The notes under the pieces: generated by a model
The model's database searches: none
What the model was told of the DNA's origin: nothing
What the model saw: only the letters and a program-made list of their open reading frames with translations
Translations under genes and position numbers: made by a program
Shown: in pieces, positions 33,719 through 42,433 of the stretch
How the letters are laid out: each line of letters begins with the position of its first letter
Position numbering within the stretch: position 1 is the first letter of the stretch
Source of the DNA: Burkholderiales bacterium
GTDB taxonomy: Bacteria > Pseudomonadota > Gammaproteobacteria > Burkholderiales > Casimicrobiaceae
Length of the DNA stretch: 64,000 nt
Direction of reading: 5' to 3'
NCBI GenBank assembly: GCA_015075645.1
Contig: JABTUF010000004.1
Span: 124,001 to 188,000, forward strand

Positions 33719-33806
33719 CCTGGCGTCGGTGCCCGTGGCCGTCCGGCCCCGGACAGCGCCGCCGGTCCGGACTGCCAACCATCGACCATAAGGACAGGGA
33801 AGAAGC

Positions 33807-35915
33807 ATGAACGGAATCTCTCGCAGCATCGCCCGCGCCGCGGGTCTCGGTCTCGTCGCTGGCGGCGTCGGGCTTGCGGTCGCGCAGTCGCCGGCGGGCG
33901 GCAGTGCCGATCCGGTGGCGCCGTCGATCAACAACAACTTCGGCTATCCGATCGGGTTCTCGGTCGAGAAGATGGACCCGAAGGCGGACCCCCGCCGCGA
34001 CTTCCGCCGCTATGCCGCAGGTCGCTGGACGGATGCCGCGGTGATTCCGGCTGACAGCCTGCGCGTCTCTGGCATCGACGTGCTGAAGAAGCAGGTCGAG
34101 GTCCAGATCGGTACGCTGCTCGACGAGGCGGCGCGCGCGAGTGCCACGGCCGCCCGTGGCAGCCCGACGCAGCAGGTTGGCGACTTCTACGCCTCCGGCA
34201 TGAACGAAAAGCGACTGGCCGAACTCGGCGTCGCGCCGATCAAGCCCGATCTCGCTCGCATCGCCGCGATCGACGGCCGCAAGTCATTGGCCGAAGCGCT
34301 CGCCCGGCTGGCCGTCGCCACCAACGACCCTGTCCTGATCGGCGCCATCGTCGGCACCGACACCGTCGACCGCCGGCGCTACACGATTTACGTCGGCGAC
34401 AGCGACCTGCCGCTGGGCACCGACAACTACCTGAAGCCTGAGTTCGAGAAGATCCGCGAGGGCTACCTTCGCCAGGTGGCCGACTATCTGGTCATTGCCG
34501 GCAGCACATCGGCAGACGCGAGGTCCGCTGCACAACGGATCCTCGCGATCGAGACGCGCATCGCGGCGAAGAAGCTGACACCGGTGGAGCAAAGGGATCC
34601 GGCGAAGCGCTTCCAGAAGATGCGCTACGACGACCTGAAGGCGATGGTCGGCAATGTCGATCTCGACGCCTATTTCGGCGCCCTCGGCCTGCCGACCGGC
34701 GGTGAGGTCATCGTCGTGGAGGCGGCGGCGCTGCGCGAGCGCAACGCGCTGCTCGCCGAATTGCCGCTGGCCGACACCAAGGTCTACCTCGACTGGGAAC
34801 TGGTGCGGCGCGCGGCGCCCTACCTGACGCCAGCATTCCTGGTGCCGGGCAAGGCGTTTGCCGAAGTGCTCTACGGCAAGTTCGAGCTGCCGCCGCGCGA
34901 CCGCCTGGTCGCGCAACAGATTTCGGGCAAGCTCGGACATCCGCTCGGGCAGCTGTACGTGGCGCGGTATCTCTCGCCGGACGCCATCGCGGCGGCGGAG
35001 GACCTGGTGGCGCGCATCAAGTCGGAGTTCCGCGGACGGGTGGAGAAGAGCCGCTGGGTGGCGCACGCCACGCGCCGCGAGGCACTCGCCAAGTTCGACA
35101 CGATGAAGGTCGGCGTCGGACGCCCTGCGCAGTGGATCGACTACGCGGCCGTCGAAATCCGTCGTGACGACTACTTCGGCAACGTCGCCCGGATCAACGA
35201 ATTCCGGGTGCGCCGGGAACTCGCCCGGTTCGGCAAGCCGGTGCAGCAAGACGGCTTCGCGGTACCGAACGCGACGCAGCCGACCGACATCAACGCCGCC
35301 TACCAGTCCGACAAGAACAGCATCGAGATCCCGGCGGCGTTCCTGCAGCCGCCGTTCTACGATCCCAAGGCCGACCCGGCGCTCAATTTCTGTTCGCTGG
35401 GCGCGGTCATCGGGCACGAGTTCACGCATGGCTTCGATTCGTCGGGTCGCCTCTACGATTCGCAAGGCAACGTCCGCGACTGGTGGACGGCGGCCGATGC
35501 GAAGCACTTCGAGCAGGAGACGCAGAAGCTCGTGCGGCAAGCCTCGGCGGTCGAGATCCTCCCCGGCCTCCACATCAACGGTCAGTTGTCGGTCGGCGAA
35601 AACCTGGCTGACGTGGGCGGAGTTTCGCTCGGCGCCGCCGCACTGAAGCGCTACCTGCACGACCACCCGCAGCAGAACCGGAAGATCGATGGCCTGACCC
35701 AGACGCAGCGCTGCTACCTGGCGTGGGCGCAGGTGTGGGCCGACAAGGCGAACGAGGGCTGGCTGCGGCAGGTCCTGCCGGTCGATGGTCATCCTCCGGG
35801 CGTCTACCGGATGCTCGCGCCGGCGCAGCACGAGCGAAGCTTCTACGAGGCGTTCGGCATCCGCGCCGGCGACCCGGCCTGGCTCGAACCGAAGAATCGG
35901 GTCGCGCTCTGGTGA
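33807..35915 (+). CDS. M13 family zinc metallopeptidase, copy 2
   Basis: This 702-residue protein starts at ATG 33807 with AGGGAAGAAG ahead and has a signal peptide to about GLAVAQ. M13 landmarks are MDPKADPRRDFRRYAAGRW, NAAYQSDKNSIEIPAAFLQPPFYDP, GHEFTHGFDSSGRLYD (zinc HExxH), ENLADVGGVSLG, and a last residue pattern RVALW in place of CxxW. It is clearly a diverged paralogue of the M13 gene at 27965 on the opposite strand. Both would act in the periplasm or outside. Neighbours on the same strand are small exported proteins. Confidence 0.92.
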   Translation: MNGISRSIARAAGLGLVAGGVGLAVAQSPAGGSADPVAPSINNNFGYPIGFSVEKMDPKADPRRDFRRYAAGRWTDAAVIPADSLRVSGIDVLKKQVEVQIGTLLDEAARASATAARGSPTQQVGDFYASGMNEKRLAELGVAPIKPDLARIAAIDGRKSLAEALARLAVATNDPVLIGAIVGTDTVDRRRYTIYVGDSDLPLGTDNYLKPEFEKIREGYLRQVADYLVIAGSTSADARSAAQRILAIETRIAAKKLTPVEQRDPAKRFQKMRYDDLKAMVGNVDLDAYFGALGLPTGGEVIVVEAAALRERNALLAELPLADTKVYLDWELVRRAAPYLTPAFLVPGKAFAEVLYGKFELPPRDRLVAQQISGKLGHPLGQLYVARYLSPDAIAAAEDLVARIKSEFRGRVEKSRWVAHATRREALAKFDTMKVGVGRPAQWIDYAAVEIRRDDYFGNVARINEFRVRRELARFGKPVQQDGFAVPNATQPTDINAAYQSDKNSIEIPAAFLQPPFYDPKADPALNFCSLGAVIGHEFTHGFDSSGRLYDSQGNVRDWWTAADAKHFEQETQKLVRQASAVEILPGLHINGQLSVGENLADVGGVSLGAAALKRYLHDHPQQNRKIDGLTQTQRCYLAWAQVWADKANEGWLRQVLPVDGHPPGVYRMLAPAQHERSFYEAFGIRAGDPAWLEPKNRVALW

Positions 35916-35964
35916 CCGACGCCGCTGCCGCCATGAAGCGTCATAGCCGATCAGCGAGGAAGCC

Positions 35965-36711
35965 GTGACCCACCGCATTGTCGCTGCGTCGCTGCTGTTG
36001 CTGGCAGTCAACGCCGCGCTGCCGAGCCACGCCGCCGGCATCTCCGCCATCCGCAGCGAGACCGTCCGATTCGCCAAGGGTGCGACGACGGCGCAGATCC
36101 GCGGCTCGATCAAGGGCGATGCAAGCGTCGATTACAGGATCGACGCGCGCGCGGGCCAGATGCTGACGGTGGCGATGAAGACTTCGAACGAATCGGCCTA
36201 TTTCAACATCAACCCGCCGGGCTCGCAGATGTCGATGTTCGTCGGCAGCACGACGGGCACCGATGCGACCGTCATGTTGCCCACCGACGGCACCTACGTC
36301 TTGCGCGTCTACCTGATGCGCAACGCCTCCCGGCGCAACGAGATGGCCAGCTACACGCTGACGGTCGGTGTCACCGGCCGCGCGCTGCCGCCGCTGCCCG
36401 CGGCGCAGGACGCTCTGATTCCCGGCACAAAATTCCATGCGTCCGGCGAGGTGCGGTGCCTGCCGCCGTTCGAGACGAAAGCGCAGCGATGCGACGCCTT
36501 CGTCATCCGGCGGGGCGTCGACGGCACGGCAACGGTCGAGGTCCGGGGTCCGAACGCGCTGCGGCGGCGCATCCTGTTCGTCGCTGGCGTGCCGGTCGCC
36601 TCGGATGCAACCGAGCCGTTGACGCATGCGCGCGAGGGTGATCGCACCGTGGTCAAGCTGGGCACGGACGAGCGCTACGAAATACCGGATCCACTGGTCC
36701 AGGGCGGGTGA
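35965..36711 (+). CDS. Exported protein with beta-sandwich domain and extra C-terminal domain
   Basis: This 248-residue protein starts at GTG 35965 and has a signal peptide to about SHAAG. Residues 25-130 are the paralogue of the protein at 32283 (SVDYRIDARAGQMLTVAMK, GTYVLRVYLMRNASRRNEM). Residues 150-245 form a second domain (FHASGEVRCLPPFETKAQRCDAFVIRRGVDG, GPNALRRRILFVAGVPV) with two cysteines, of a type I do not recognise. It follows the second M13 gene by about 50 bases. It may assist or be processed by it, but that is only a guess from position. Confidence 0.65.
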   Translation: MTHRIVAASLLLLAVNAALPSHAAGISAIRSETVRFAKGATTAQIRGSIKGDASVDYRIDARAGQMLTVAMKTSNESAYFNINPPGSQMSMFVGSTTGTDATVMLPTDGTYVLRVYLMRNASRRNEMASYTLTVGVTGRALPPLPAAQDALIPGTKFHASGEVRCLPPFETKAQRCDAFVIRRGVDGTATVEVRGPNALRRRILFVAGVPVASDATEPLTHAREGDRTVVKLGTDERYEIPDPLVQGG

Positions 36712-36761
36712 CGCCGACGGAAAGCCATGCGCCGCGGGCGGCGCGGCGAGAAGGAGACGCA

Positions 36762-38219
36762 ATGCGAAACCGGATCGCTGGCGCGTTGATGGTCGTGGGG
36801 CTGTGCGCGCTGCCACTATCGGCGGCGGCGGAACCCGCCTGGGTCGCCGCCAGCAACGCCAACACCGAGCTCGTGCTCGAGGTCGAGGGCCGATTCGATC
36901 CGGAGCAAATGTCCGCCTTCGGCATGAGCCAGTTCGACGGGCTGGTCGCCGATGTCGCCCCGGGGCGCAATGAGCGCCTGGTGGTCGCGCTCGAATCGCT
37001 GCAGGGTACGTTGAAGCAACGGCTCGCCGTCACGACCGACGGGAATGTTCGCCAAGACCTCGAAATCCTGCTTGCGTCGGTCGCGCGCGACATCACCGGC
37101 GCCCGCCTCGCGACCAAGTACTACCGGACCTGTGTCGACGTACCAAAGGCGGTCTTTTCCGGTGTGCAGGGCTTGCTGAACGACCAGGTGGCACCGGAGC
37201 GACGGGGCAAGGTGGTCGAACTGCTGCAGCGCCACGCCGGCCAGTATCCGAACACCTGGCCTACGACCGAGCTCAGGCGGGAGAGCTTCCGGCAATCCGG
37301 CGGCAACGGCCGGCAGGGACCGTTCCGCACCGGTGTCGACGAATCGCTCGCCAATGCGCCGATCTATCTGCAGGGTATCCGCGCCGCCGGCCTGCCCGAC
37401 AGCGCTACCGAGGAGCTGCGCGAACTGGTGCGCTTGCGCGCGCGACTCACCCAGGACTTCGGCGATCGCGTGCGCCAACTGCACCGCCTGGTCGACCTCG
37501 GCTTCCCCGAGTTCACCCGCTACGTCAAAGGCCTCGACAGCGAGCTCGCCAGCGCCATCCTGCATGATTACCCCACCGCGCAGGCGTTCCGCGGCGTCTC
37601 GGTCAAACGCCTGGCCGCATTGCGCTACGACGGCCGCCATCTCGTCGGCCTCGACCTCGCCCGCACCCTCATCGACGCCGCCCGCCGCTCGGTCGGCCAG
37701 CACCACAGCGCCGCCTACCGCGTCCAAGTCCGCTACGCCTGCCAGGACCTCGACCTGTTGCGCCGCCGCCTGCGCGAGCTCGACCACGACATCGACGGCA
37801 AGCTGCGCGAGCACGACGTCGGCCGCCTGCTCACCACCATCGACGGCATCGGACCGCACACCGCCGCCTGCGTCATCGCGCACGCCGGCGACCCCGCCCG
37901 CTTTCGCAGCGCCGCCGCCTTCGCCGCCTACGTCGGTGTCGTTCCCGGACTCAAACACTCCGGCAAGCACACCCCGGCGCGCGCCGCACTGACCCCGCTC
38001 GGCAACGCGCAACTGCGCGCCGCCTTGTGGATGCCCACCCTCACCGCCGTGCGCCGCAATCCGTGGCTGCGCGCCCATTACGAGCAACTGCGCGCCCGCG
38101 GCAAGCTGCCCAAGGTCGCCTTGGTCGCCTGCCTGCACAAATTGCTGCTGGCCATCTACAGCGTGGCAAAACACCGCCGCCCGTTCGTGCCCAACCTGAC
38201 CGCCCCCGACACGCGATGA
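36762..38219 (+). CDS. Chimeric frame: DUF885 N-terminus fused to IS110 transposase C-terminus
   Basis: ATG 36762 follows AAGGAG. Residues 1-25 are a signal peptide (ending SAAAEP). To about residue 210 the sequence matches the start of DUF885 exported proteins (WVAASNANTELVLEVEGRFDPE, VRQDLEILLASVARDI, VFSGVQGLLNDQVAPERR). At the 8-bp repeat (37384-37391) it changes without a frame break into the IS110 C-terminal region (LPDSATEELRELVRLRARL to the end, 275 residues). Neither half is complete: the DUF885 catalytic part and the DEDD domain are both missing. A signal peptide on a transposase fragment makes no biological sense, so this is a junction product, probably non-functional. Confidence 0.85.
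   Translation: MRNRIAGALMVVGLCALPLSAAAEPAWVAASNANTELVLEVEGRFDPEQMSAFGMSQFDGLVADVAPGRNERLVVALESLQGTLKQRLAVTTDGNVRQDLEILLASVARDITGARLATKYYRTCVDVPKAVFSGVQGLLNDQVAPERRGKVVELLQRHAGQYPNTWPTTELRRESFRQSGGNGRQGPFRTGVDESLANAPIYLQGIRAAGLPDSATEELRELVRLRARLTQDFGDRVRQLHRLVDLGFPEFTRYVKGLDSELASAILHDYPTAQAFRGVSVKRLAALRYDGRHLVGLDLARTLIDAARRSVGQHHSAAYRVQVRYACQDLDLLRRRLRELDHDIDGKLREHDVGRLLTTIDGIGPHTAACVIAHAGDPARFRSAAAFAAYVGVVPGLKHSGKHTPARAALTPLGNAQLRAALWMPTLTAVRRNPWLRAHYEQLRARGKLPKVALVACLHKLLLAIYSVAKHRRPFVPNLTAPDTR
37384..38219 (+). pseudogene. IS110-family transposase, C-terminal part
   Basis: This is the part of the frame above that belongs to IS110. It begins AGLPDSATEELRELVRL and includes the coiled-coil region. 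The Tnp_IS116/IS110/IS902 domain has LTTIDGIGPHTAACVIAHAGDP, FAAYVGVVPGLKHSGKHT and LGNAQLRAALWMPTL; the serine in GLKHSGKH is the conserved nucleophile position. Joining it to codon 118 of the fragment at 26506 restores a full-length protein of about 393 residues in phase. Confidence 0.85.
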
Positions 38220-38307
38220 GAAAAACACTTGACGGAGATCACGGTATCTCAATGCGCCGCCACAGGAGACGCCGGCGCTACTGTCAACTGACAACCGACA
38301 ACTGACT

Positions 38308-38340
38308 CCTGTCATCGCACCATAATGGTGCGATGACAGG
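38308..38340. repeat. 33-bp near-perfect palindrome at the right edge of the IS110 region
   Basis: CCTGTCATCGCACCAT is followed by one A and its exact complement. It lies 3 bases after the stop of the minus-strand DUF3426 gene and about 90 bases after the transposase stop. It could be a hairpin terminator without a T-run for the DUF3426 operon, or the palindromic target at which the IS110 element inserted. Confidence 0.8.
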
Positions 38341-38342
38341 AT

Positions 38343-39191
38343 TCACGGATAGAACAGGTACAGTCGGTAGCCCGCCTGCGTCGTCGCGCTCGCGTCGATG
38401 AAGAGCTTGATCGGGATTTCACCTTGCGGGGCGATGCCGCGGGCGACATCGGCCGTCCCGCCGGCGAACTCGCCGGGCGCGAAGGCGCGGCGCACGACCG
38501 GCTGATCCTGGGCGTCGGTGAGCGTGAGTTCGAGGTACGGGAAGGCGATCGCGTGGTTCGCGCGATTGCGCACCGTCGCCGCGAGGATCAGGAGTCCGCG
38601 GTGCGCGGCGTCCGCCTGCAGGTCGGAGGACTCGATCGACAGCGCGGCGACGTCGCGCAACGGTCGGATCGTGCACCCGGCGTACGCGCACGCCCGCACG
38701 AGCGCCGGGCGCAGCGCCGGAGCGTGCGCGGCGATCGCATCGCGGAAATGCCACAGCGCCTGCCCCGCGAGCAGGACCGCGAGGAGCACGGCTCCGGTCG
38801 CGACGAGCGGCGTGCGTCGCCGCTCGCGCGGCTTGTCCCACGCGAAGCGGTTCTCCCAATCGTCGTCCGCGCGCGCCGCGCCGGGCGTGATCGTCGGCTG
38901 CGGCGACGACTGCTGCGTCGTGGCGGCATGCGTCGCCGTCGCAGGTGCGGCGGTGTCGTCGGCGGCGCGCAACGCGTGCGCCGGGCGCAGCGTCACCGTG
39001 GGCGGGCCCGGGTCGGCCTCGACGTCGCGCGCCTCGTGCGCCTGCGGCGCGAGCGAGACGCGTTCCGCGGTGCCGTCGAACACGGTCCGACAATGCCCGC
39101 AACGCACCTGCCCGCCCTTCAGCGCGAGCTGCTGCGCCGTGACGCGGAAGATCGTCCGGCACCCGGGACAGCGCGTGTACTGTTCGTCCAT
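38343..39191 (-). CDS. Zinc-ribbon/DUF3426 membrane protein
   Basis: This 282-residue protein starts at ATG 39191, directly after the prmA stop (TGAATG). Residues 8-38 hold an MJ0042-type zinc ribbon with two CxxC pairs (CPGC, CGHC). A long Pro/Ala/Thr linker precedes one transmembrane helix (TPLVATGAVLLAVLLAGQALW), then a DUF3426 domain (CAYAGCTIRPLRDVAALSIESSD, GGTADVARGIAPQGEIPIKLF). Such proteins sit downstream of prmA in betaproteobacteria, and their function is not known. Confidence 0.85.
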   Translation of the reverse strand: MDEQYTRCPGCRTIFRVTAQQLALKGGQVRCGHCRTVFDGTAERVSLAPQAHEARDVEADPGPPTVTLRPAHALRAADDTAAPATATHAATTQQSSPQPTITPGAARADDDWENRFAWDKPRERRRTPLVATGAVLLAVLLAGQALWHFRDAIAAHAPALRPALVRACAYAGCTIRPLRDVAALSIESSDLQADAAHRGLLILAATVRNRANHAIAFPYLELTLTDAQDQPVVRRAFAPGEFAGGTADVARGIAPQGEIPIKLFIDASATTQAGYRLYLFYP

Positions 39192-40085
39192 TCAGGTCGC
39201 GCGGCGTTCGCCTGCGAGCAGCACCCAACCGTCGAGTCGCCGCGCGTGCGCGAGTGTAAACCACGGCTCGTAGGCCGCGGCGACCGCGCCGCCCTGCGGT
39301 TCGAGGATGCCCGAGAGCGCGATCCTCCCGCCGGGTCGAACCCGCGCCGACAGCGCAGGCGCGAGCAGGATCAGCGGGTTCGCGAGGATGTTCGCCACCA
39401 CGACGTCCGCGGGCTCGGTGCGCAGGCGCGAAGGCTCGACGAACCGCGCCTCGACACCGTTCGATGTCGCGTTCGCGCGGCTCGCCGACAGCGCCTGGGC
39501 ATCCACGTCGGTGCCCGAGACGTCGGCGGCGCCGAACTTCGCCGCCGCGATCGCGAGGATGCCCGAGCCGCAACCGTAGTCGATCACGCGCTCGCCGCCG
39601 CGGATCGTCTCGCGCAGCCATTCGAGGCACAGGCGCGTCGTCGGATGCGAGCCGGTGCCGAACGCGACGCCCGGATCGAGCCGCAGCACGATCGCCGCGT
39701 CGCGCGGCGCTTCGCACCAGGTCGGCACGACGAAGCATCCCGCGCCGAGATCGATCGGGCCGAACTGCGCCTGCGTGGCGCGCACCCAGTCCTCGTCGGC
39801 GATCGCGCGCGTGCCGTGGCGCGGCGCCGGCACGCCGATGACCTGCGCGGCCGCGGCGAACGCCTGCGCGGCGTCGACGCCGTCGGCGAAGAGCGCCTCG
39901 ATGCGCGACACCGCCCAGTAGCCGGCGTCCGGTTCCCCGGGCTCGGCGTAGCGCGCGGCCTCGCGCTCCGTGCCCGCGTGCGGATCGGACACCTCCACCG
40001 ACAGCGCGCCCGCCTCGAGCAGCGCGTCGCACCAGCGCTCGGCGTCGGTGGCGTCGGATTCGAATCGCAGCGCGAGATACGGCAT
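39192..40085 (-). CDS. prmA: Ribosomal protein L11 methyltransferase
   Basis: This 297-residue protein starts at ATG 40085 (MPYLALRFE); an ATG three codons earlier is also in frame. The N-terminal substrate-binding domain is followed by the Rossmann core, with GTGSHPTTRLCLEWL, VIDYGCGSGILAIAAAKFGA (SAM motif) and VANILANPLILLAP (motif IV). PrmA trimethylates ribosomal protein L11. It lies between accC and the zinc-ribbon gene in the conserved accB-accC-prmA order. Confidence 0.94.
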   Translation of the reverse strand: MPYLALRFESDATDAERWCDALLEAGALSVEVSDPHAGTEREAARYAEPGEPDAGYWAVSRIEALFADGVDAAQAFAAAAQVIGVPAPRHGTRAIADEDWVRATQAQFGPIDLGAGCFVVPTWCEAPRDAAIVLRLDPGVAFGTGSHPTTRLCLEWLRETIRGGERVIDYGCGSGILAIAAAKFGAADVSGTDVDAQALSASRANATSNGVEARFVEPSRLRTEPADVVVANILANPLILLAPALSARVRPGGRIALSGILEPQGGAVAAAYEPWFTLAHARRLDGWVLLAGERRAT

Positions 40086-40109
40086 CGGGACCAAGACCGG
40101 AATCCGGCC

Positions 40110-41489
40110 CTACTTCCCCCCCGTCCGCTTCGCGATCTTCTCTTCGAGGTAGTGGATCGAGGTGCCGCCGCGCAGGAACTTCTCGTCGATCAGGAGTTCC
40201 TGGTGCAGCGGAATGTTCGTGCGGATGCCCTCGACCGCCATCTCGGAGAGCGCGATCCTCATGCGCGCGATCGCCTGGTCGCGGGAGTCGCCGTACGCGA
40301 TCACCTTGCCGACCATCGAGTCGTAGTACGGCGGCACCACGTAGTTCGCGTAGACGTGCGAGTCGACGCGGATGCCGGGGCCGCCGGGCGCGTGGTAGTT
40401 CGTGATGCGGCCGGGCGAGGGCACGAACGTGTACGGATCCTCGGCGTTGATCCGGCATTCGATCGCGTGGCCCTTGCGCACGATGTCGCGCTGGCGGAAC
40501 GCGAGCTTCTGGCCGGCCGCGATGCGGATCTGCTGCTGCACGATGTCGATGCCCGTGGTCGCCTCGGTCACCGGGTGCTCGACCTGCACCCGCGTGTTCA
40601 TCTCGATGAAGAAGAACTCGTCGTCCTGGAACAGGAACTCGAACGTGCCCGCGCCGCGGTAACCGATCTTGCGGCAGGCGTCGGCGCAGCGGTCGCCGAT
40701 GCGCGTGACGAGCCGCGGGGCGATGCCGGGCGCCGGCGCCTCCTCGATGATCTTCTGGTGGCGGCGCTGCATCGAGCAGTCGCGCTCGCCCAGCCAGACC
40801 GCGTTCTTGTGCTCGTCGGCGAGCACCTGGATCTCGATGTGCCGCGGCGTCGTCAGGAACTTCTCCATGTACACGGTCGGATTGCCGAACGCCGCCTGCG
40901 CTTCCGAGCGCGTGAGCGACACCGCGGAGTTGAGCGCGGCCTCGGTGTGCACGACGCGCATGCCGCGCCCGCCGCCGCCGCCCGCCGCCTTGACGATCAC
41001 CGGATAGCCGATCGCGCGCGCGATCCTCACGATCTCCTTCGGGTCCTCGGGCAGCGCGCCCTCCGAGCCCGGCACGCAGGGCACGCCGGCCTTGGTCATC
41101 GCGGCCTTGGCGCTCACCTTGTCGCCCATCAGGCGGATCGTGTCGGCGCGCGGGCCGATGAACACGAAGCCCGAGCGCTCGACCTTCTCGGCGAAATCCG
41201 CGTTCTCGGAGAGGAACCCGTACCCGGGATGGATCGCCTGCGCGTCGGTGACCTCGGCCGCCGCGATGATCGCCGGGATGTTGAGGTAGCTCTGCGCCGA
41301 CGGCGGCGGGCCGATGCACACCGACTCGTCGGCGAGCCGCACGTACTTCGCGTCGCGATCGGCCTCCGAGTGCACCACCACGGTCTTGATGCCGAGTTCG
41401 CGGCACGCGCGCTGCACGCGCAGCGCGATCTCGCCGCGGTTGGCGATCAGGATCTTGTCGAAGAGCTTGTCGGACTTGGGAGGAGGCAC
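40110..41489 (-). CDS. accC: Acetyl-CoA carboxylase, biotin carboxylase subunit
   Basis: This 459-residue protein starts at GTG 41489 with AGGAGG-like bases nearby. Landmarks are [35 protein letters not shown], the glycine-rich ATP loop [14 protein letters not shown], the catalytic [16 protein letters not shown] and the [13 protein letters not shown] region. It carboxylates the biotin on AccB, the first step of fatty-acid synthesis. It lies 113 bases after accB and is followed by prmA. Confidence 0.96.
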   Translation of the reverse strand: MPPPKSDKLFDKILIANRGEIALRVQRACRELGIKTVVVHSEADRDAKYVRLADESVCIGPPPSAQSYLNIPAIIAAAEVTDAQAIHPGYGFLSENADFAEKVERSGFVFIGPRADTIRLMGDKVSAKAAMTKAGVPCVPGSEGALPEDPKEIVRIARAIGYPVIVKAAGGGGGRGMRVVHTEAALNSAVSLTRSEAQAAFGNPTVYMEKFLTTPRHIEIQVLADEHKNAVWLGERDCSMQRRHQKIIEEAPAPGIAPRLVTRIGDRCADACRKIGYRGAGTFEFLFQDDEFFFIEMNTRVQVEHPVTEATTGIDIVQQQIRIAAGQKLAFRQRDIVRKGHAIECRINAEDPYTFVPSPGRITNYHAPGGPGIRVDSHVYANYVVPPYYDSMVGKVIAYGDSRDQAIARMRIALSEMAVEGIRTNIPLHQELLIDEKFLRGGTSIHYLEEKIAKRTGGK

Positions 41490-41602
41490 GGCGTGCGTTC
41501 GTCAGGCGGACCAGCCCGCGGCGGCGCGGGACGGCTCCGGAAGGACCCGGGCAGGGGTCCGGTGGTGCCGGGAACGCGCCACGACCCCGGAGTCGTGCCC
41601 GT

Positions 41603-42064
41603 TCAGGCGATCACGAACAGCGGCTGGCCGAACTCGACCGGCTGCCCGTTCTCGACGAGGATCGCCTTCACGACGCCCGCCTTGTCGGATTCGATCTCGT
41701 TCATGAGCTTCATCGCCTCGATGATGCAGAGCGCATCCCCCTCCTTCACCGTGTCACCGACCTCGACGAACGGCTTCGCGCCGGGCGAGCCGGAGCGGTA
41801 GAACGTTCCGACCATCGGGCTCTTCACCAGGTGGCCGTCGGGAGCGAGCGAGGCCGGTGCTTCGGCGTTCGGGACCGTTCCTGCCGGCGCAGCAGCGCTG
41901 CGCTCGACGGCCGGAGCCGGTGCTGCCGGCGCGGCATGGACGGCCGGCGCCGACGGTCGGGACCGCGTGATTCGCACGCGCTCCTCGCCTTCCTGAATCT
42001 CGAGTTCCGCGATACCCGAGGTCTCGACCAGGTCGATCAGCGTCTTGAGCTTGCGCAGGTCCAT
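41603..42064 (-). CDS. accB: Acetyl-CoA carboxylase biotin carboxyl carrier protein
   Basis: This 153-residue protein starts at ATG 42064 ([20 protein letters not shown]). An Ala/Pro-rich flexible linker separates the N-terminal helix from the biotinyl domain (about 80-153). The biotin lysine is in the [12 protein letters not shown] motif. It is the carrier between AccC and the AccAD transferase. The gene order accB-accC is conserved. The aroQ gene that often precedes accB is absent here. Confidence 0.95.
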   Translation of the reverse strand: MDLRKLKTLIDLVETSGIAELEIQEGEERVRITRSRPSAPAVHAAPAAPAPAVERSAAAPAGTVPNAEAPASLAPDGHLVKSPMVGTFYRSGSPGAKPFVEVGDTVKEGDALCIIEAMKLMNEIESDKAGVVKAILVENGQPVEFGQPLFVIA

Positions 42065-42433
42065 GGCGTCACCCCAGCGATCCGAACGCCAACGGGTCGG
42101 GCGCGGATCCGGCGGCGACGTTGCGGACGACGATTCGGGGGTTCGGGACCCTGCGAGCGGCACCGTCGGTACGCGCCGACAGCGGCTTCCTGGGTGAGGC
42201 GGCGAACATCGGACGCCTGCCTTCCTGCGGTCGAAAGGCAGGGAGTTTGCCGCAGATCGCGGCGAATTGTCCAGTCTTGGCCGAAGTAGGCGGCGGGCGC
42301 TCCGGCATTCCCTCACGGCCTCGGGACCTGGAGGTTGCCCCGGATCGCGGCGCACCGCGATCAACCATGGCCCGATGCCTGCCATCGATGCCCCGGCCGA
42401 TGTCAAATCGGAACGCGACGTGTTAGGCGATAA
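42065..42433. other. Intergenic leader of accBC
   Basis: No gene is supported on either strand. A hairpin CCTGCCTT/AAGGCAGG (42216-42223, 42235-42242) is present without a T-run. The long minus-strand leader of accB could hold its promoter and autoregulation by AccB, as known in E. coli, but no specific site was identified. Near 42427 is an A/T-rich spot (GGCGATAATCACA) next to the tlpA stop. Confidence 0.4.

Larger units (their letters stand above)
26240..38300 (+). mobile_element. IS110-family element split by a 10.5-kb insert
   Basis: An IS110-family transposase gene begins at 26506 and its C-terminal part ends at 38219, with the same strand and codon phase at the two break points. Between them lie about 10.5 kb of unrelated genes (26860-37383). 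An 8-bp direct repeat CCGCCGGC occurs at 26852-26859 and 37384-37391, exactly at the breaks. The left non-coding end is roughly 26250-26505 and the right end runs to about 38300; both outer boundaries are estimates. The core genes glnA and the DUF3426 gene lie outside. Confidence 0.78.

Noticed and set aside
26860..37383. Classical composite transposon carrying the cargo genes
   Set aside because: No transposase, integrase or convincing terminal inverted repeats lie at the ends of the insert, and the terminal genes are cut in mid-frame.
42216..42242. Hairpin CCTGCCTT/AAGGCAGG as a terminator after an unseen gene
   Set aside because: It lacks a T-run and no gene ends before it.
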